In this document: positions 22,899 to 30,428 of the stretch, piece by piece
Layout: each line of letters opens with the position of its first letter
Position numbering within the stretch: the stretch's first letter is position 1
Assembly: GCA_036626215.1 (NCBI GenBank)
Contig: JAZKSG010000013.1
Location: 1 to 30,428, forward strand
From: JAZKSG01 sp036626215
Lineage (GTDB): Archaea; Thermoplasmatota; E2; DHVEG-1
Length of the DNA stretch: 30,428 nucleotides
Direction: 5' to 3'
Program-made: the position numbers and the translations under genes
The notes under the pieces: generated by a model
Seen by the model: the letters and a program-made list of their open reading frames with translations, nothing else
Told to the model about the DNA's origin: nothing
Database searches by the model: none

Positions 22899-24119
22899 TT
22901 AATATAGCTCTTTCAGCAGTTTTATGTAATCATGGAGATGCCGGGTTATAAGAAAGTTTTTCCTGACGTGTTCCTTTCCTTTTTCTCCCATCTTTTTGGC
23001 TTTATCTGGGTTACGTAGAAGGTGTATTATTTTATCAGCGACTTCTTCATACTCTGTAGGGTTTACAAGATAACCGTTTTCTCCATTTATTATTTGAGAG
23101 GGTATACCTCCCACGTTTGACGCCACCACTGGTGTTTTTTTCCAGAGTGCTTCACTAACTGTGATTGCAAAACCTTCTTTCAAAGATTTTTGAACTACTA
23201 CTTCTGCTTTTCTCTGTAGAGCATTAATCACGATGTCTGGTGCATCTATCAATAAATGTATATCTTTCTCATCTTCAACTGATTTTTCTAGTTTTTCAAA
23301 AGTTTCTTGCCCCTCGGGATCATCTGTCGCCATAGACCCTACTAAAACAAGTTGACAATCAACTTTTTTCCTAACTTTTTTAAATACTTTTACAAGCCCT
23401 TCAGGATCTTTCCATTTGTCAAACCTTGAGACCTGACAGATGATCGGTTTATCTGTTTTTATATTGGATTTTGATAGATATTTTGAAATGGTGGATGAAG
23501 GTATCTGTTTGTTTTTCAGATTCAAAGGATTTATAGAGGGTTTAACAACCTGTTGAGGCATAATATGATTGGGGAGTCCTTTCTCTTTGAACTCCTCCAT
23601 GGAGACAACCATGGTATCATATTTCAAAATAAACATTTTAAGATAATCCCATAGCTTAGGTAGAGGATTTGATATATCTATATGGCAACGCCATATCCAT
23701 GGTTGCTTTTTTTTATAACATGTTATCAATGGCAACGGTTGAGGATCATGGACTATTACTGCATCATGATTTATATGGGTAAAAATAGCGTTGTTGACAT
23801 TGTTAATATAATAAATCTGTTTCTTCTTGTCTGTAAAATTTATTTTTTCTCCCTGAAGAGCATTATGAAACTTTTTGGTGATAGTGAAAAAATCTAGATC
23901 ACCATGTAGCACACGCCAATCTGTTTCTATACCTACGTCGTTCATCAAAATTATTAGACTCTCAAGTATTTCCGCTACTCCCCCTCCTTGATAAGTAGAG
24001 TTTATATGGACAATACTTTTTTCAGATAAAGGAGAGGCTTCTTCGTAGATTTTCTCTATGATTTCGTCTCCTACTACATCACGGTATTTATCTAGAGAAA
24101 TAATTGGTACTATAGCCAT
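22899..24119 (-). CDS. treT: TreT-like trehalose synthase (GT4 glycosyltransferase)
   Basis: 406 aa. TreT-type enzymes join NDP-glucose and glucose to make trehalose in one reversible step. The N-terminal domain shows VHINSTYQGGGVAEILESL, the TreT/GT4 glycine-rich loop, and VIVHDPQPLPLI with WIWRCHIDIS. The C-terminal domain has QVSRFDKWKDPEG, LVLVGS and EGFAITVSEALWKKTPVVAS with VGGIP, the nucleotide-sugar site of GT4 enzymes. GGTGA lies 9 bases before the ATG. It is the last of a - strand run after otsA and otsB but is separated from otsB by ~135 bases, in which TATA-like ATTTAAGG is found, so it may have its own promoter. Substrate (trehalose versus a related disaccharide) is inferred from motifs and context. 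Confidence 0.8.
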   Translation of the reverse strand: MAIVPIISLDKYRDVVGDEIIEKIYEEASPLSEKSIVHINSTYQGGGVAEILESLIILMNDVGIETDWRVLHGDLDFFTITKKFHNALQGEKINFTDKKKQIYYINNVNNAIFTHINHDAVIVHDPQPLPLITCYKKKQPWIWRCHIDISNPLPKLWDYLKMFILKYDTMVVSMEEFKEKGLPNHIMPQQVVKPSINPLNLKNKQIPSSTISKYLSKSNIKTDKPIICQVSRFDKWKDPEGLVKVFKKVRKKVDCQLVLVGSMATDDPEGQETFEKLEKSVEDEKDIHLLIDAPDIVINALQRKAEVVVQKSLKEGFAITVSEALWKKTPVVASNVGGIPSQIINGENGYLVNPTEYEEVADKIIHLLRNPDKAKKMGEKGKEHVRKNFLITRHLHDYIKLLKELY

Positions 24120-24254
24120 CTTACATTTTCACCATATTTATTTTTGAGTACATCCATCAATACTTCTTTCCGTTATTTTGGACAACCTTAAATGTAAATA
24201 ATCTAAATGCTATTTAAGATTACTTAATATAAATGAAGAAAATGTATCAATTTT

Positions 24255-25043
24255 TTATAATTCTGTTATCTCCTCTAGAAAATGGTATACTTCTTCTGGG
24301 TTTTTAACCCACCACTCAGCATTTGTTTTGATATCTGAATCATTTTTGACATAAATAGTTATATTGTTGTCTTGTTGTCTTAGGTATCTAAAAGCGTCTT
24401 CATCGGTAACATCATCACCAATATATATGTTCAAATCAGCTTTTTCTTTCTGTGTTTTCTGTATATGTTCAACTGCTTTTCCTTTGTCCCAACCTTTAGG
24501 TCTTATCTCTATGACTTTGGATCCATGAAGAAATTCAAGTTTTTGCTTTCTATCATATTTTTTTACTATATTTTTGAATTTTTCAACAATTTTATTTGCT
24601 TCTCTATCAGGTAACTGGCGGTAATGTAAAGCTAAAGTATATTTTTTATCTTCAACGATTACATCTTTTTTTTCTTCAAACTTTTCTTCAACATGTTTTT
24701 TTATTTTTTTCAAAAGCGGCTGAGTTTTTTTTGCCCTCTCCAATACATATTCTTCTTTTCCTTCTAACTTGATTTGTATGCCATGAGTTGCCGCAAAAGA
24801 TATTTTTTCCATAGGGAGAAGTTTTTTTATTTCTTCTAAATTTCTACCGGTTATTATTAAAACATGTATTTTTTTTGGGATTTTTCCTAATGTTTGTTTT
24901 ATTTTTTCTGGCGTATATACTTCCTCGGGTCTATTTTTAAAAGAAACTAAGCTGCCATCATAATCTAAAAAAAGGTTGCATTGTTCTGTATTTTCAATCT
25001 TTTTTGAGATTTTATGCAGTTGTTTTGATAGTGGTTTGGTCAT
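24255..25043 (-). CDS. otsB: Trehalose-6-phosphate phosphatase
   Basis: 262 aa. HAD-superfamily phosphatase that releases trehalose from trehalose-6-phosphate. Motif I is LFLDYDGSLV (nucleophile D27, general acid D29), motif II LIITGRN, then FAATHGIQIK and LALHYRQLPD of the cap. KGWDKGKAVE follows, and the Mg2+-binding GDDVTDEDAF is motif IV. The family GDDxTDEDAF signature is exact. The start codon lies inside the end of otsA, an overlap of 32 bases, with GGAAG 9 bases before it, so the two are in one operon and probably coupled. Confidence 0.94.
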   Translation of the reverse strand: MTKPLSKQLHKISKKIENTEQCNLFLDYDGSLVSFKNRPEEVYTPEKIKQTLGKIPKKIHVLIITGRNLEEIKKLLPMEKISFAATHGIQIKLEGKEEYVLERAKKTQPLLKKIKKHVEEKFEEKKDVIVEDKKYTLALHYRQLPDREANKIVEKFKNIVKKYDRKQKLEFLHGSKVIEIRPKGWDKGKAVEHIQKTQKEKADLNIYIGDDVTDEDAFRYLRQQDNNITIYVKNDSDIKTNAEWWVKNPEEVYHFLEEITEL

Positions 25044-26457
25044 AGAGTTGCTTCCATTCTTTGAAAAAACTGTTTACCCACCAAGTTGAGTCATATTTTT
25101 TAACTTTTTCTTTTAATTTTTTGCATCTTTGTTTTCTTTCAGAACGGGGCATTTCTATAGCTTTTTTGATTGCATTTGCGGTTTCTTTGATGTCATATGG
25201 GTTTACTATAAGTGCTTCTTTTAATTCCTCGGAGGCACCTGCGAACTCACTTAGTATCAACATACCGTTTTTTTGGTTACTAGCTATGAACTCTTTGGAT
25301 ATAAGATTCATACCATCTCTTATAGGGGTGAGTAATCCTACATCTGCGGCTCTATAATATGCTAATAATAGCTCCTGGGGTATTCTTCTAAAAAAGTATT
25401 TTACAGGTGTCCACTCTTCTGTTCTAAAACGAGCGTTTATTCTACCTACGGTTTCATCTATCTCTTTTTTCATGTTGCTGTATTCTTCTATTTCATAGCG
25501 GCTAGGTGTAGCAATCTGCACCAGGGTTGCTTCTTCTTTTGTAGCATCAGGGTTATTTTCCAAAAATGATTCATAAGCTTTTAATCTGTAGAGGATTCCT
25601 TTTGTGTAATCTAGTCGATCTATACCTAGTATCAGTTTTTCTGCTTGGTGTCTATCCTTAAGTTTCTCTGCCTTTTTAGCGATGTCTGGTTTTTTTGCTT
25701 CACCAGCATAATCTTTGTAAGATATTCCCAACGGAAAGCTTTGGATCTTAGTTTTATGATTATCGTATTCTACAAAATTTCCTTCTTCATATGTATATAC
25801 TCTTGTATTTCGTTTTTTATCAGCTGATTGCAAAAAATTTTGTACGTAAGGTTTAGTATGAAAACCTAACAACTCACAACTCAACAAACCCTGTATTATC
25901 TCATCTCTGGCGGGTAGAGATCCGAAAACCTCCCAGGGGGGCCAAGGTATATGCCAAAAAAAAGCTATCTTTGCATTTGGTTTTCTATTTTTTATATAAT
26001 ATGGCGCTAAGGATAGATGATAGTCATGAATCCAAATTAAATGATCATCCCTTCCATCTTTATTCATTACATCAACGATTGTATCTGCAAATTTTTTGTT
26101 AACAGACTGGTAGGTATCCCAATATTTTTGCTTCCAATGCATTTTTTCGATAAAAAGATGGAACAACGGCCAAAGGACACGGTTTGCAAACCCTCTATAA
26201 TAGTTCTCTACTTCTTCATCTGAAAGCTTTATCCTTTTGATCATATAACTGGGGTCATTTTCTGGCACCAAGACTTCATTTTCTTTATTACAAACTTTAA
26301 AATCAGCATCTCCGCTCCCCCATGCAACCCATAAACCCCCTCTATCATGTATTAATGGATCTAAGGCTGATACTAGCCCCCCAACAGATTTTTTGCAAAT
26401 AATTCCATTTTCTGTTTCTTTATGAGAGTAGGACTGTCGGTTAGAAACTAGTATCAA
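25012..26457 (-). CDS. otsA: Trehalose-6-phosphate synthase
   Basis: 481 aa. GT20 glycosyltransferase that joins UDP- or other NDP-glucose to glucose-6-phosphate. Motifs: ILVSNRQSYSH at the N terminus, VGGLVSALDP, GLWVAWGSGD, LIWIHDYHLSLAP, FFWHIPWPPWEVF, LGIDRLDYTKGI, TPIRDGMNLISKEF and SEFAGASEEL. The first usable start is TTG at 26457. The frame is open for another 33 codons upstream (reading through IPQER directly before ILVSNR) but has no ATG, GTG or TTG there, and the nearest ribosome-like site (AAGGGGAT) is ~20 bases before the TTG. The true start may thus be a rare codon. It heads the otsA-otsB operon behind a TTTTAAA-type promoter. Confidence 0.93.
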   Translation of the reverse strand: MILVSNRQSYSHKETENGIICKKSVGGLVSALDPLIHDRGGLWVAWGSGDADFKVCNKENEVLVPENDPSYMIKRIKLSDEEVENYYRGFANRVLWPLFHLFIEKMHWKQKYWDTYQSVNKKFADTIVDVMNKDGRDDHLIWIHDYHLSLAPYYIKNRKPNAKIAFFWHIPWPPWEVFGSLPARDEIIQGLLSCELLGFHTKPYVQNFLQSADKKRNTRVYTYEEGNFVEYDNHKTKIQSFPLGISYKDYAGEAKKPDIAKKAEKLKDRHQAEKLILGIDRLDYTKGILYRLKAYESFLENNPDATKEEATLVQIATPSRYEIEEYSNMKKEIDETVGRINARFRTEEWTPVKYFFRRIPQELLLAYYRAADVGLLTPIRDGMNLISKEFIASNQKNGMLILSEFAGASEELKEALIVNPYDIKETANAIKKAIEMPRSERKQRCKKLKEKVKKYDSTWWVNSFFKEWKQLYDQTTIKTTA

Positions 26458-26508
26458 TCTTTCTTGCGGAATCTTTATCCCCTTATTTCTCAGCTTAACC
26501 TCTTCAGG

Positions 26509-26517
26509 TTTAAAAGC
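26509..26517 (-). promoter_or_regulatory. TATA box of the otsAB operon
   Basis: On the - strand CTTTTAAAC is centred ~26 bases before 26487, giving a 30-nt leader to the TTG start of otsA. If this is right, the open frame upstream of the TTG is mostly untranscribed or leader. Confidence 0.4.
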
Positions 26518-26612
26518 TTTATTCCCATTTTTTTCACATATAGACGAAATATACAGATCTATAGTCGTTTAATAATCTTTAATTAAACATTTAGAACAAA
26601 AAAAGTCTTTAT

Positions 26613-27683
26613 TCATTTTATCGTTTTTAACTCATTCTTTCTTATAAAGTCTATAACTTCTTCTAAATCAGGATGTAAAATCCGGGTATCAGAAATATAA
26701 CATGCAGCAAAATAATTTGCAAACAACAGCCGTTCTTCGTCGTCTAAACCGGCGAGTTCCCCAAAAAGGTTACCTGCATTCCAACTATCACCTGCTCCTG
26801 TAGCACGTTTTATGGAAGAAAGCGTAACAGCAGGAATATAAAATTTTTCTCCTTCGTTTTTAATAGAGCAAGATAAATCACAAGTATGTAAGTCTACCCT
26901 TGCAGAAACCCTTTTTTTAAGAGAAACAGCTGCATCTATTAATTCATTCTGATCTTTAAAAACATCATAACCTGTATAGTGTTTCAACTCATTTTCATTT
27001 AAACCAATTATATCCAAATTTTTGCTACTAATAACATTCTCAAAAAGATTGGGTATATCTCTTTCTCTATGAGCTGGATCACCGGTATCAAAAAAAGTTT
27101 TCACACCACGTTTTTTAGCATATTTAAAAACTTTTTCAGCAAGATCTGTACCTCTTCTGTTAAGACTCCAATTCATCACCCCTACTATATCGCTCTGAGA
27201 AATTTTTTCCAAATCTTCTTCATCTAACCTGTCAAACGAAAAATCAGCAACTGAACCGGTGTCTCCAACCATAACATTCACATGTTTTTCACCAAACTCC
27301 ATAGCTGTAGTTACTGCTAACTCACCATCAGATTTCACCTTCTCTAAATTTACACCATGTTTTCCAAGGAAATAATCAAGAAGGTTTTTTCCAAATTCAC
27401 TTGTACGACATATCAAATCAACGTTTACACCTAATCGAGCAAGTGCAAGAGAAGTGTTAGCAGCATTTCCACCTTGTCTTATATCCTGATTTACACCGGG
27501 TGCATTTCCTCCACCCTGGCCATAAATTTTCTTTATTCTCTCGAACTCTTTTTCAAAATCATCTAAATACAAAAAATGATCTACAAAAAAATCAGGAAGC
27601 ATAACGATATTTGAATCACTGATTTCTTCAATTCTAAATTTTTCTAATTTTTCAATCAATTTATTCTTCAAATTTTTATCCAT
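26613..27683 (-). CDS. PfkB-family carbohydrate kinase
   Basis: 356 aa. Ribokinase-fold sugar kinase: RQGGNAANTSLALARLGV is the sugar-binding GGN motif, IGLNENELKHYTG the NxxE region, and ATGAGDSWNAG the catalytic loop with the general base D of GAGD. Phosphoryl acceptor unknown; members use fructose-phosphates, ribose, nucleosides or other sugars. The N-terminal ~60 residues include a segment (KIYGQGGGNAPGVNQD) before GGN that is longer than in typical ribokinases. It lies upstream of the otsA promoter on the same strand, 155 bases away, and may belong to the sugar metabolism cluster. It is divergent from the ComB-like gene. Confidence 0.85.
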   Translation of the reverse strand: MDKNLKNKLIEKLEKFRIEEISDSNIVMLPDFFVDHFLYLDDFEKEFERIKKIYGQGGGNAPGVNQDIRQGGNAANTSLALARLGVNVDLICRTSEFGKNLLDYFLGKHGVNLEKVKSDGELAVTTAMEFGEKHVNVMVGDTGSVADFSFDRLDEEDLEKISQSDIVGVMNWSLNRRGTDLAEKVFKYAKKRGVKTFFDTGDPAHRERDIPNLFENVISSKNLDIIGLNENELKHYTGYDVFKDQNELIDAAVSLKKRVSARVDLHTCDLSCSIKNEGEKFYIPAVTLSSIKRATGAGDSWNAGNLFGELAGLDDEERLLFANYFAACYISDTRILHPDLEEVIDFIRKNELKTIK

Positions 27684-27781
27684 AGTTGCATCACAACAAC
27701 TATTATGTTATACTAAAATTATTTCCCATTTTTTTGTTATATATTTTTTTATGTTGTCATCCTATTTACTACTAAAAAAAA

Positions 27782-28486
27782 TTGGTGTTGTATATATTGG
27801 ATATCTGTATAGAACATTTTGTTTCAGGTGCCAAAAAAGCAGAAGGAGTCGCAGTCATAATCGATGTGTTTAGAGCATGTACAACTGCAGCATATGTTTT
27901 CAACAGTAAAGCTAAAAAAATTATTCCGATTGGTGAAATAGAAAAATGTTTTTCCCTAAAGAAACAAAATCCGGATTTTGTTTTACTTGGCGAGAGAAAT
28001 GGCATAAAAATCGATGGTTTTGACTATGGTAACTCTCCTTCTAAGGTAAAAGAAATTGATTTTAGAGGTAAAACAGTAGTTATGTCTACAAGCGCAGGTA
28101 CACAAGGTATAGTTAACGCCGATAAAGTCGATAAAATATTACTCGGCAGTTTTGTTAATGTTGACTCTACATTAAAATATATCGAGAGGTTAAAACCAAG
28201 GGTTGTTTCTTTTGTCCCCTGTGGTATAGCGGGTAAAAAATATTGTAAAGAAGATTTTTTATGCGCCGAATATATGAAAAAAACTTTGTTGGATGAAAAC
28301 CCTGATTTCAATGGAATCAAACAGGAGATTAAAGATTATAAAACCTCTATGAAATTTTTTGATGAAGAACAACCAGTTTTTCCAGAGGAAGACTTCTATT
28401 GCAGTATGAACTTAAACCGTTTTAACTTTGTTATGAAGGCATATAAAAACAATGGTTTATGGGAGATAAAGAAAATAAAAGACTAG
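27782..28486 (+). CDS. comB: 2-phosphosulfolactate phosphatase (ComB) family protein
   Basis: 234 aa. ComB removes phosphate from 2-phosphosulfolactate in the coenzyme M pathway. Family features: LDICIE at the N terminus, GVAVIIDVFRACTTAAYVF, LGERNGIKIDGFDYGNSPS, VVMSTSAGTQGIV, VLLGSFVN-like (here ILLGSFVNVDST) and VSFVPCGIAG. The acidic and histidine-poor active site with Mg2+ is a family property. The start is one of three closely spaced codons (TTG 27782, GTG 27785, TTG 27788); no ribosome site is seen. ComA and ComC are not in this window, so coenzyme M synthesis is not shown; family members also occur in organisms that do not make methane. Confidence 0.82.
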   Translation: MVLYILDICIEHFVSGAKKAEGVAVIIDVFRACTTAAYVFNSKAKKIIPIGEIEKCFSLKKQNPDFVLLGERNGIKIDGFDYGNSPSKVKEIDFRGKTVVMSTSAGTQGIVNADKVDKILLGSFVNVDSTLKYIERLKPRVVSFVPCGIAGKKYCKEDFLCAEYMKKTLLDENPDFNGIKQEIKDYKTSMKFFDEEQPVFPEEDFYCSMNLNRFNFVMKAYKNNGLWEIKKIKD

Positions 28487-28493
28487 TTTTCCA

Positions 28494-29669
28494 TCATCCT
28501 TTTTCTTCTGTTTCATTTATATTTTCTAATTGTTTTAAAACATAGTTTCTAATTTTTTGTGGGTTAGGCATTTCCTCTGTTTTTTCGCCATTGTCAAGAT
28601 ATTTTTTCAACATGGGTTTAAAATCTTTAGGGGCATCGTCATTCCAAGGTGTGACATAGTAGTTTAGCAAATCTTTTTTATCTCTATATACTTTTTTTCT
28701 ACCTGAATATTTCCCTCTTTTAGCCAACGGTTTATCTTCTATAGCTACGAGATCCATGGCATAATTTATAGTTGATGCACTAGATATGGAAGTCCCTATT
28801 CCAAAACCATCTACTGGTTCGTCTACTAATTGTTTTATAGATTCTTCGTTGATCCCCCCAGAGACAAAAATTTTTACATCATGGTAGCCGTGATTGTCTA
28901 ACTCCCATCTTACCTCTCTAATTAAATCTGTAAAACTACCTTTTCTAGAACTTGGTGTGTCTAATCTAACAGAGTCCAATGTTTCAAGTACTTCCGCGGA
29001 GTTTAAAGCAGAAAATTTTTCGTCATCAAAAGTATCGACAAGAGCAACTCTAGGTGTATCAGAAGGCATAATTTCATCATATGCTTTCCATCCCTCTTTG
29101 TCCCCCATTATAAGAAGCAATGCATGAGGCATCGTACCAACTGGCTTTTCGTTTATCCTTTCTGCACCTATTATACTTGAAACACCGTCACATCCGCCAA
29201 TAAATGCAGATCGATCAATCATTGGAGTTATTGAAGGATGCATTCTTCTAACACCAAAAGATATCATTTTTTTATCCTTTAAATGCCTTCTAATTTTAGC
29301 TGTTTTAGTAGAAATCCCTGATGCTTGACATATCAATCCTAAAGAAGGCGTCTCGTATATCCCAAACTCTGTATAGTCTCCCTCTATCACTACCACTGGT
29401 ACAGGCACATCGTTTTTTGAAAAAGGCGTAAAAATAGTTCCCTCGGGGAGGGCATAAAAATCTATGTTTTTTCCTTCAAAGAGATTAATCATTTCTTCTA
29501 AACCGGCGAAGACTGCCCAGTCTTGTGTTTCACTGTGGTAGGTAAATTCAGCGGTTACTCGTTTGTTAACATTTTTTTTCTCCAGGATTTCTTTGGTATT
29601 TTTGAAATATATATCTGTGGTTTCTCCTTCTTCTATCTCTTTATCTGAGGCGGTATAAAATTTCACCAT
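28494..29669 (-). CDS. pncB: Nicotinate phosphoribosyltransferase
   Basis: 391 aa. Converts nicotinic acid and PRPP to nicotinate mononucleotide, the entry step of NAD salvage. Archaeal-type motifs: AEFTYHSETQDWAVFAGLEEM, FYALPEGTIF, VVVIEGDYTEFG, ETPSLGLICQASGISTKTAKIR, SFGVRRMHPSI, GTMPHALLLIMGD, VALVDTFDDEK, VRLDTPSSRKG and IFVSGGINEESI with FGIGTSIS, the phosphate-binding end of the barrel. The ATG overlaps the pncA stop by seven bases (ATGGTGA), and GGAGG lies 10 bases before it. Second step of a two-gene nicotinamide salvage route with pncA. Confidence 0.95.
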   Translation of the reverse strand: MVKFYTASDKEIEEGETTDIYFKNTKEILEKKNVNKRVTAEFTYHSETQDWAVFAGLEEMINLFEGKNIDFYALPEGTIFTPFSKNDVPVPVVVIEGDYTEFGIYETPSLGLICQASGISTKTAKIRRHLKDKKMISFGVRRMHPSITPMIDRSAFIGGCDGVSSIIGAERINEKPVGTMPHALLLIMGDKEGWKAYDEIMPSDTPRVALVDTFDDEKFSALNSAEVLETLDSVRLDTPSSRKGSFTDLIREVRWELDNHGYHDVKIFVSGGINEESIKQLVDEPVDGFGIGTSISSASTINYAMDLVAIEDKPLAKRGKYSGRKKVYRDKKDLLNYYVTPWNDDAPKDFKPMLKKYLDNGEKTEEMPNPQKIRNYVLKQLENINETEEKG

Positions 29670-30196
29670 TTTTTGATTTCCTCCAAAGAAACACGATCTG
29701 CACCATACATTTTTTCTATGTATCCCAAAGCGTTTTGTTTACTCTTCTCGTCTATTGCTTCTGTACATTCCTCACAAATAACTATATCGTAGTTTCGATA
29801 GAATGCCCCTGAGCAAGTATGTTGTACACATATATCTGTTGAAATCCCTGCTATTATCACTTTATCAATGTTTTTTGTACGGAGTATTGTATCAAGTGGT
29901 GATTCAAAAAAAGCATCGTATCTCATTTTTTTTACAACGAAGTCTTTCTCAGAAGGTTGTTTTATAAGTTCTGATGATTCTTCTCCTTCAACACTATGTT
30001 TTCCCCATACTTTGAACTCTTGGTCGCCGGGGATATGTGTATCTCGGGTGAAAACCACAGGCCAATTTTTTTTATGAGCGATATCAACTAGTTTTGTAAT
30101 ATTTTCTACACATCTCTCTGCTCTATCGCTTCCAAATTTTCCATCTACAAAATCATGTACTAAATCTACCACGATTAAACCAATTTTTTGAACCAT
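29663..30196 (-). CDS. pncA: Nicotinamidase
   Basis: 177 aa from the ATG at 30196; an upstream in-frame ATG at 30220 lies inside the preceding gene. Hydrolyses nicotinamide to nicotinic acid and ammonia. The isochorismatase-fold triad is visible: D11 (LIVVDLVHDF), a lysine in VVKKMRYDAF (K89 or K90), and C123 (GISTDICVQHT). Metal-binding DTHIPGD and the cis-peptide region before ISTDICV are also present. The gene begins one base after the stop of the ArsR-like gene, with GGAGG 15 bases before the ATG, and its product feeds directly into PncB. Confidence 0.94.
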   Translation of the reverse strand: MVQKIGLIVVDLVHDFVDGKFGSDRAERCVENITKLVDIAHKKNWPVVFTRDTHIPGDQEFKVWGKHSVEGEESSELIKQPSEKDFVVKKMRYDAFFESPLDTILRTKNIDKVIIAGISTDICVQHTCSGAFYRNYDIVICEECTEAIDEKSKQNALGYIEKMYGADRVSLEEIKKW

Positions 30197-30197
30197 G

Positions 30198-30428
30198 TTA
30201 TGTTTTTTCTTCCTCCACATCTATTTTTCTACAATTTTTACAATATTTTTTAATATGTTTTTCAACCAGATCAAGTAGTGGTTCTATAGTTTCTTTATTG
30301 ACTTTATATGTCCTTTGTTTACTTTTTTGCTCTACTGTTACAAACTGATGTTCCAGTAGCGACAGCAATGCATGGGAAACTTTACTTCTTTCCTCACCGA
30401 GTTTCTCTGAGAGTAGAGTTACATTATA
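30198..30428 (-). CDS. ArsR-like winged-helix regulator, C-terminal part (5' end outside window)
   Basis: The frame is open to the right edge and gives the last 76 residues of the protein. It reads as a winged helix: LLSEKLGEERSKVSHALLSL is the helix-turn-helix with the recognition helix SKVSHALLSLLE, and HQFVTVEQKSKQRTYKVN is the beta-wing with the usual basic turn and RxYxV end. A C-terminal helix ends in KKYCKNCRK; the Cys-x-x-Cys pair could bind metal or respond to redox state. The stop is one base before the pncA start, so it heads or belongs to the NAD salvage operon. Regulation of pncAB by it is inferred from position. Confidence 0.78.
   Translation of the reverse strand, partial: YNVTLLSEKLGEERSKVSHALLSLLEHQFVTVEQKSKQRTYKVNKETIEPLLDLVEKHIKKYCKNCRKIDVEEEKT

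Overview
This is a low-GC archaeal chromosome segment, most likely from an uncultured euryarchaeote; a Thermoplasmatota-like lineage would fit but is not proven. The archaeal assignment rests on several independent signs: an initiator tRNA-Met starting with an A-U pair, a tRNA-Leu interrupted by a canonical bulge-helix-bulge intron, TATA-type promoters with leaderless starts, GGAGG/GGTGAT ribosome binding sites, and archaeal-type Pelota, RqcH and PriL proteins. No phage or intact insertion sequence was seen.

Layout. Positions 1-7777 form a cell-surface island on the + strand. It holds the C-terminal part of a large Ig-like surface protein, a PKD-repeat membrane protein with a cytoplasmic helix-hairpin-helix tail, a small secreted protein related to the end of the first one, and two paralogous single-pass Ig-like proteins. 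Between these is an operon in which a 64-aa ribbon-helix-helix regulator overlaps a NosD-type beta-helix/calcium-repeat membrane protein. Three perfect copies of an 18-bp element, plus a palindromic variant on the regulator's own start codon, lie upstream.

Positions 7785-15688 carry housekeeping genes (a UPF0200 P-loop kinase, the intron-bearing tRNA-Leu, a small Zn-ribbon protein, tRNA-iMet, a DUF1624 membrane protein, divergent purM and thiL). They also carry an extracellular caspase/legumain-like peptidase, an AmmeMemoRadiSam radical SAM enzyme and an unrecognised membrane-anchored protein.

Positions 15719-22892 are information processing: an rqcH-pelA operon for stalled-ribosome rescue, a DUF763 gene butting against a tRNA(CAU), a hidden 37-aa ORF, a priL-tmk operon and a PRC-barrel protein. 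An intergenic region at 18850-19040 has a TATA element and two strong hairpins but no convincing gene.

Positions 22899-30428 are metabolism. A - strand cluster encodes a TreT-type glycosyltransferase, OtsB and OtsA, so two trehalose routes lie side by side; a PfkB-family sugar kinase lies upstream. A ComB-family phosphatase is divergent. At the right edge is an ArsR-like regulator (partial), nicotinamidase and nicotinate phosphoribosyltransferase operon for NAD salvage.

The most original signal is the regulator, repeat and surface-protein unit at 4401-7777. All functional calls come from reading the sequence and recalled family features; no database search was made.
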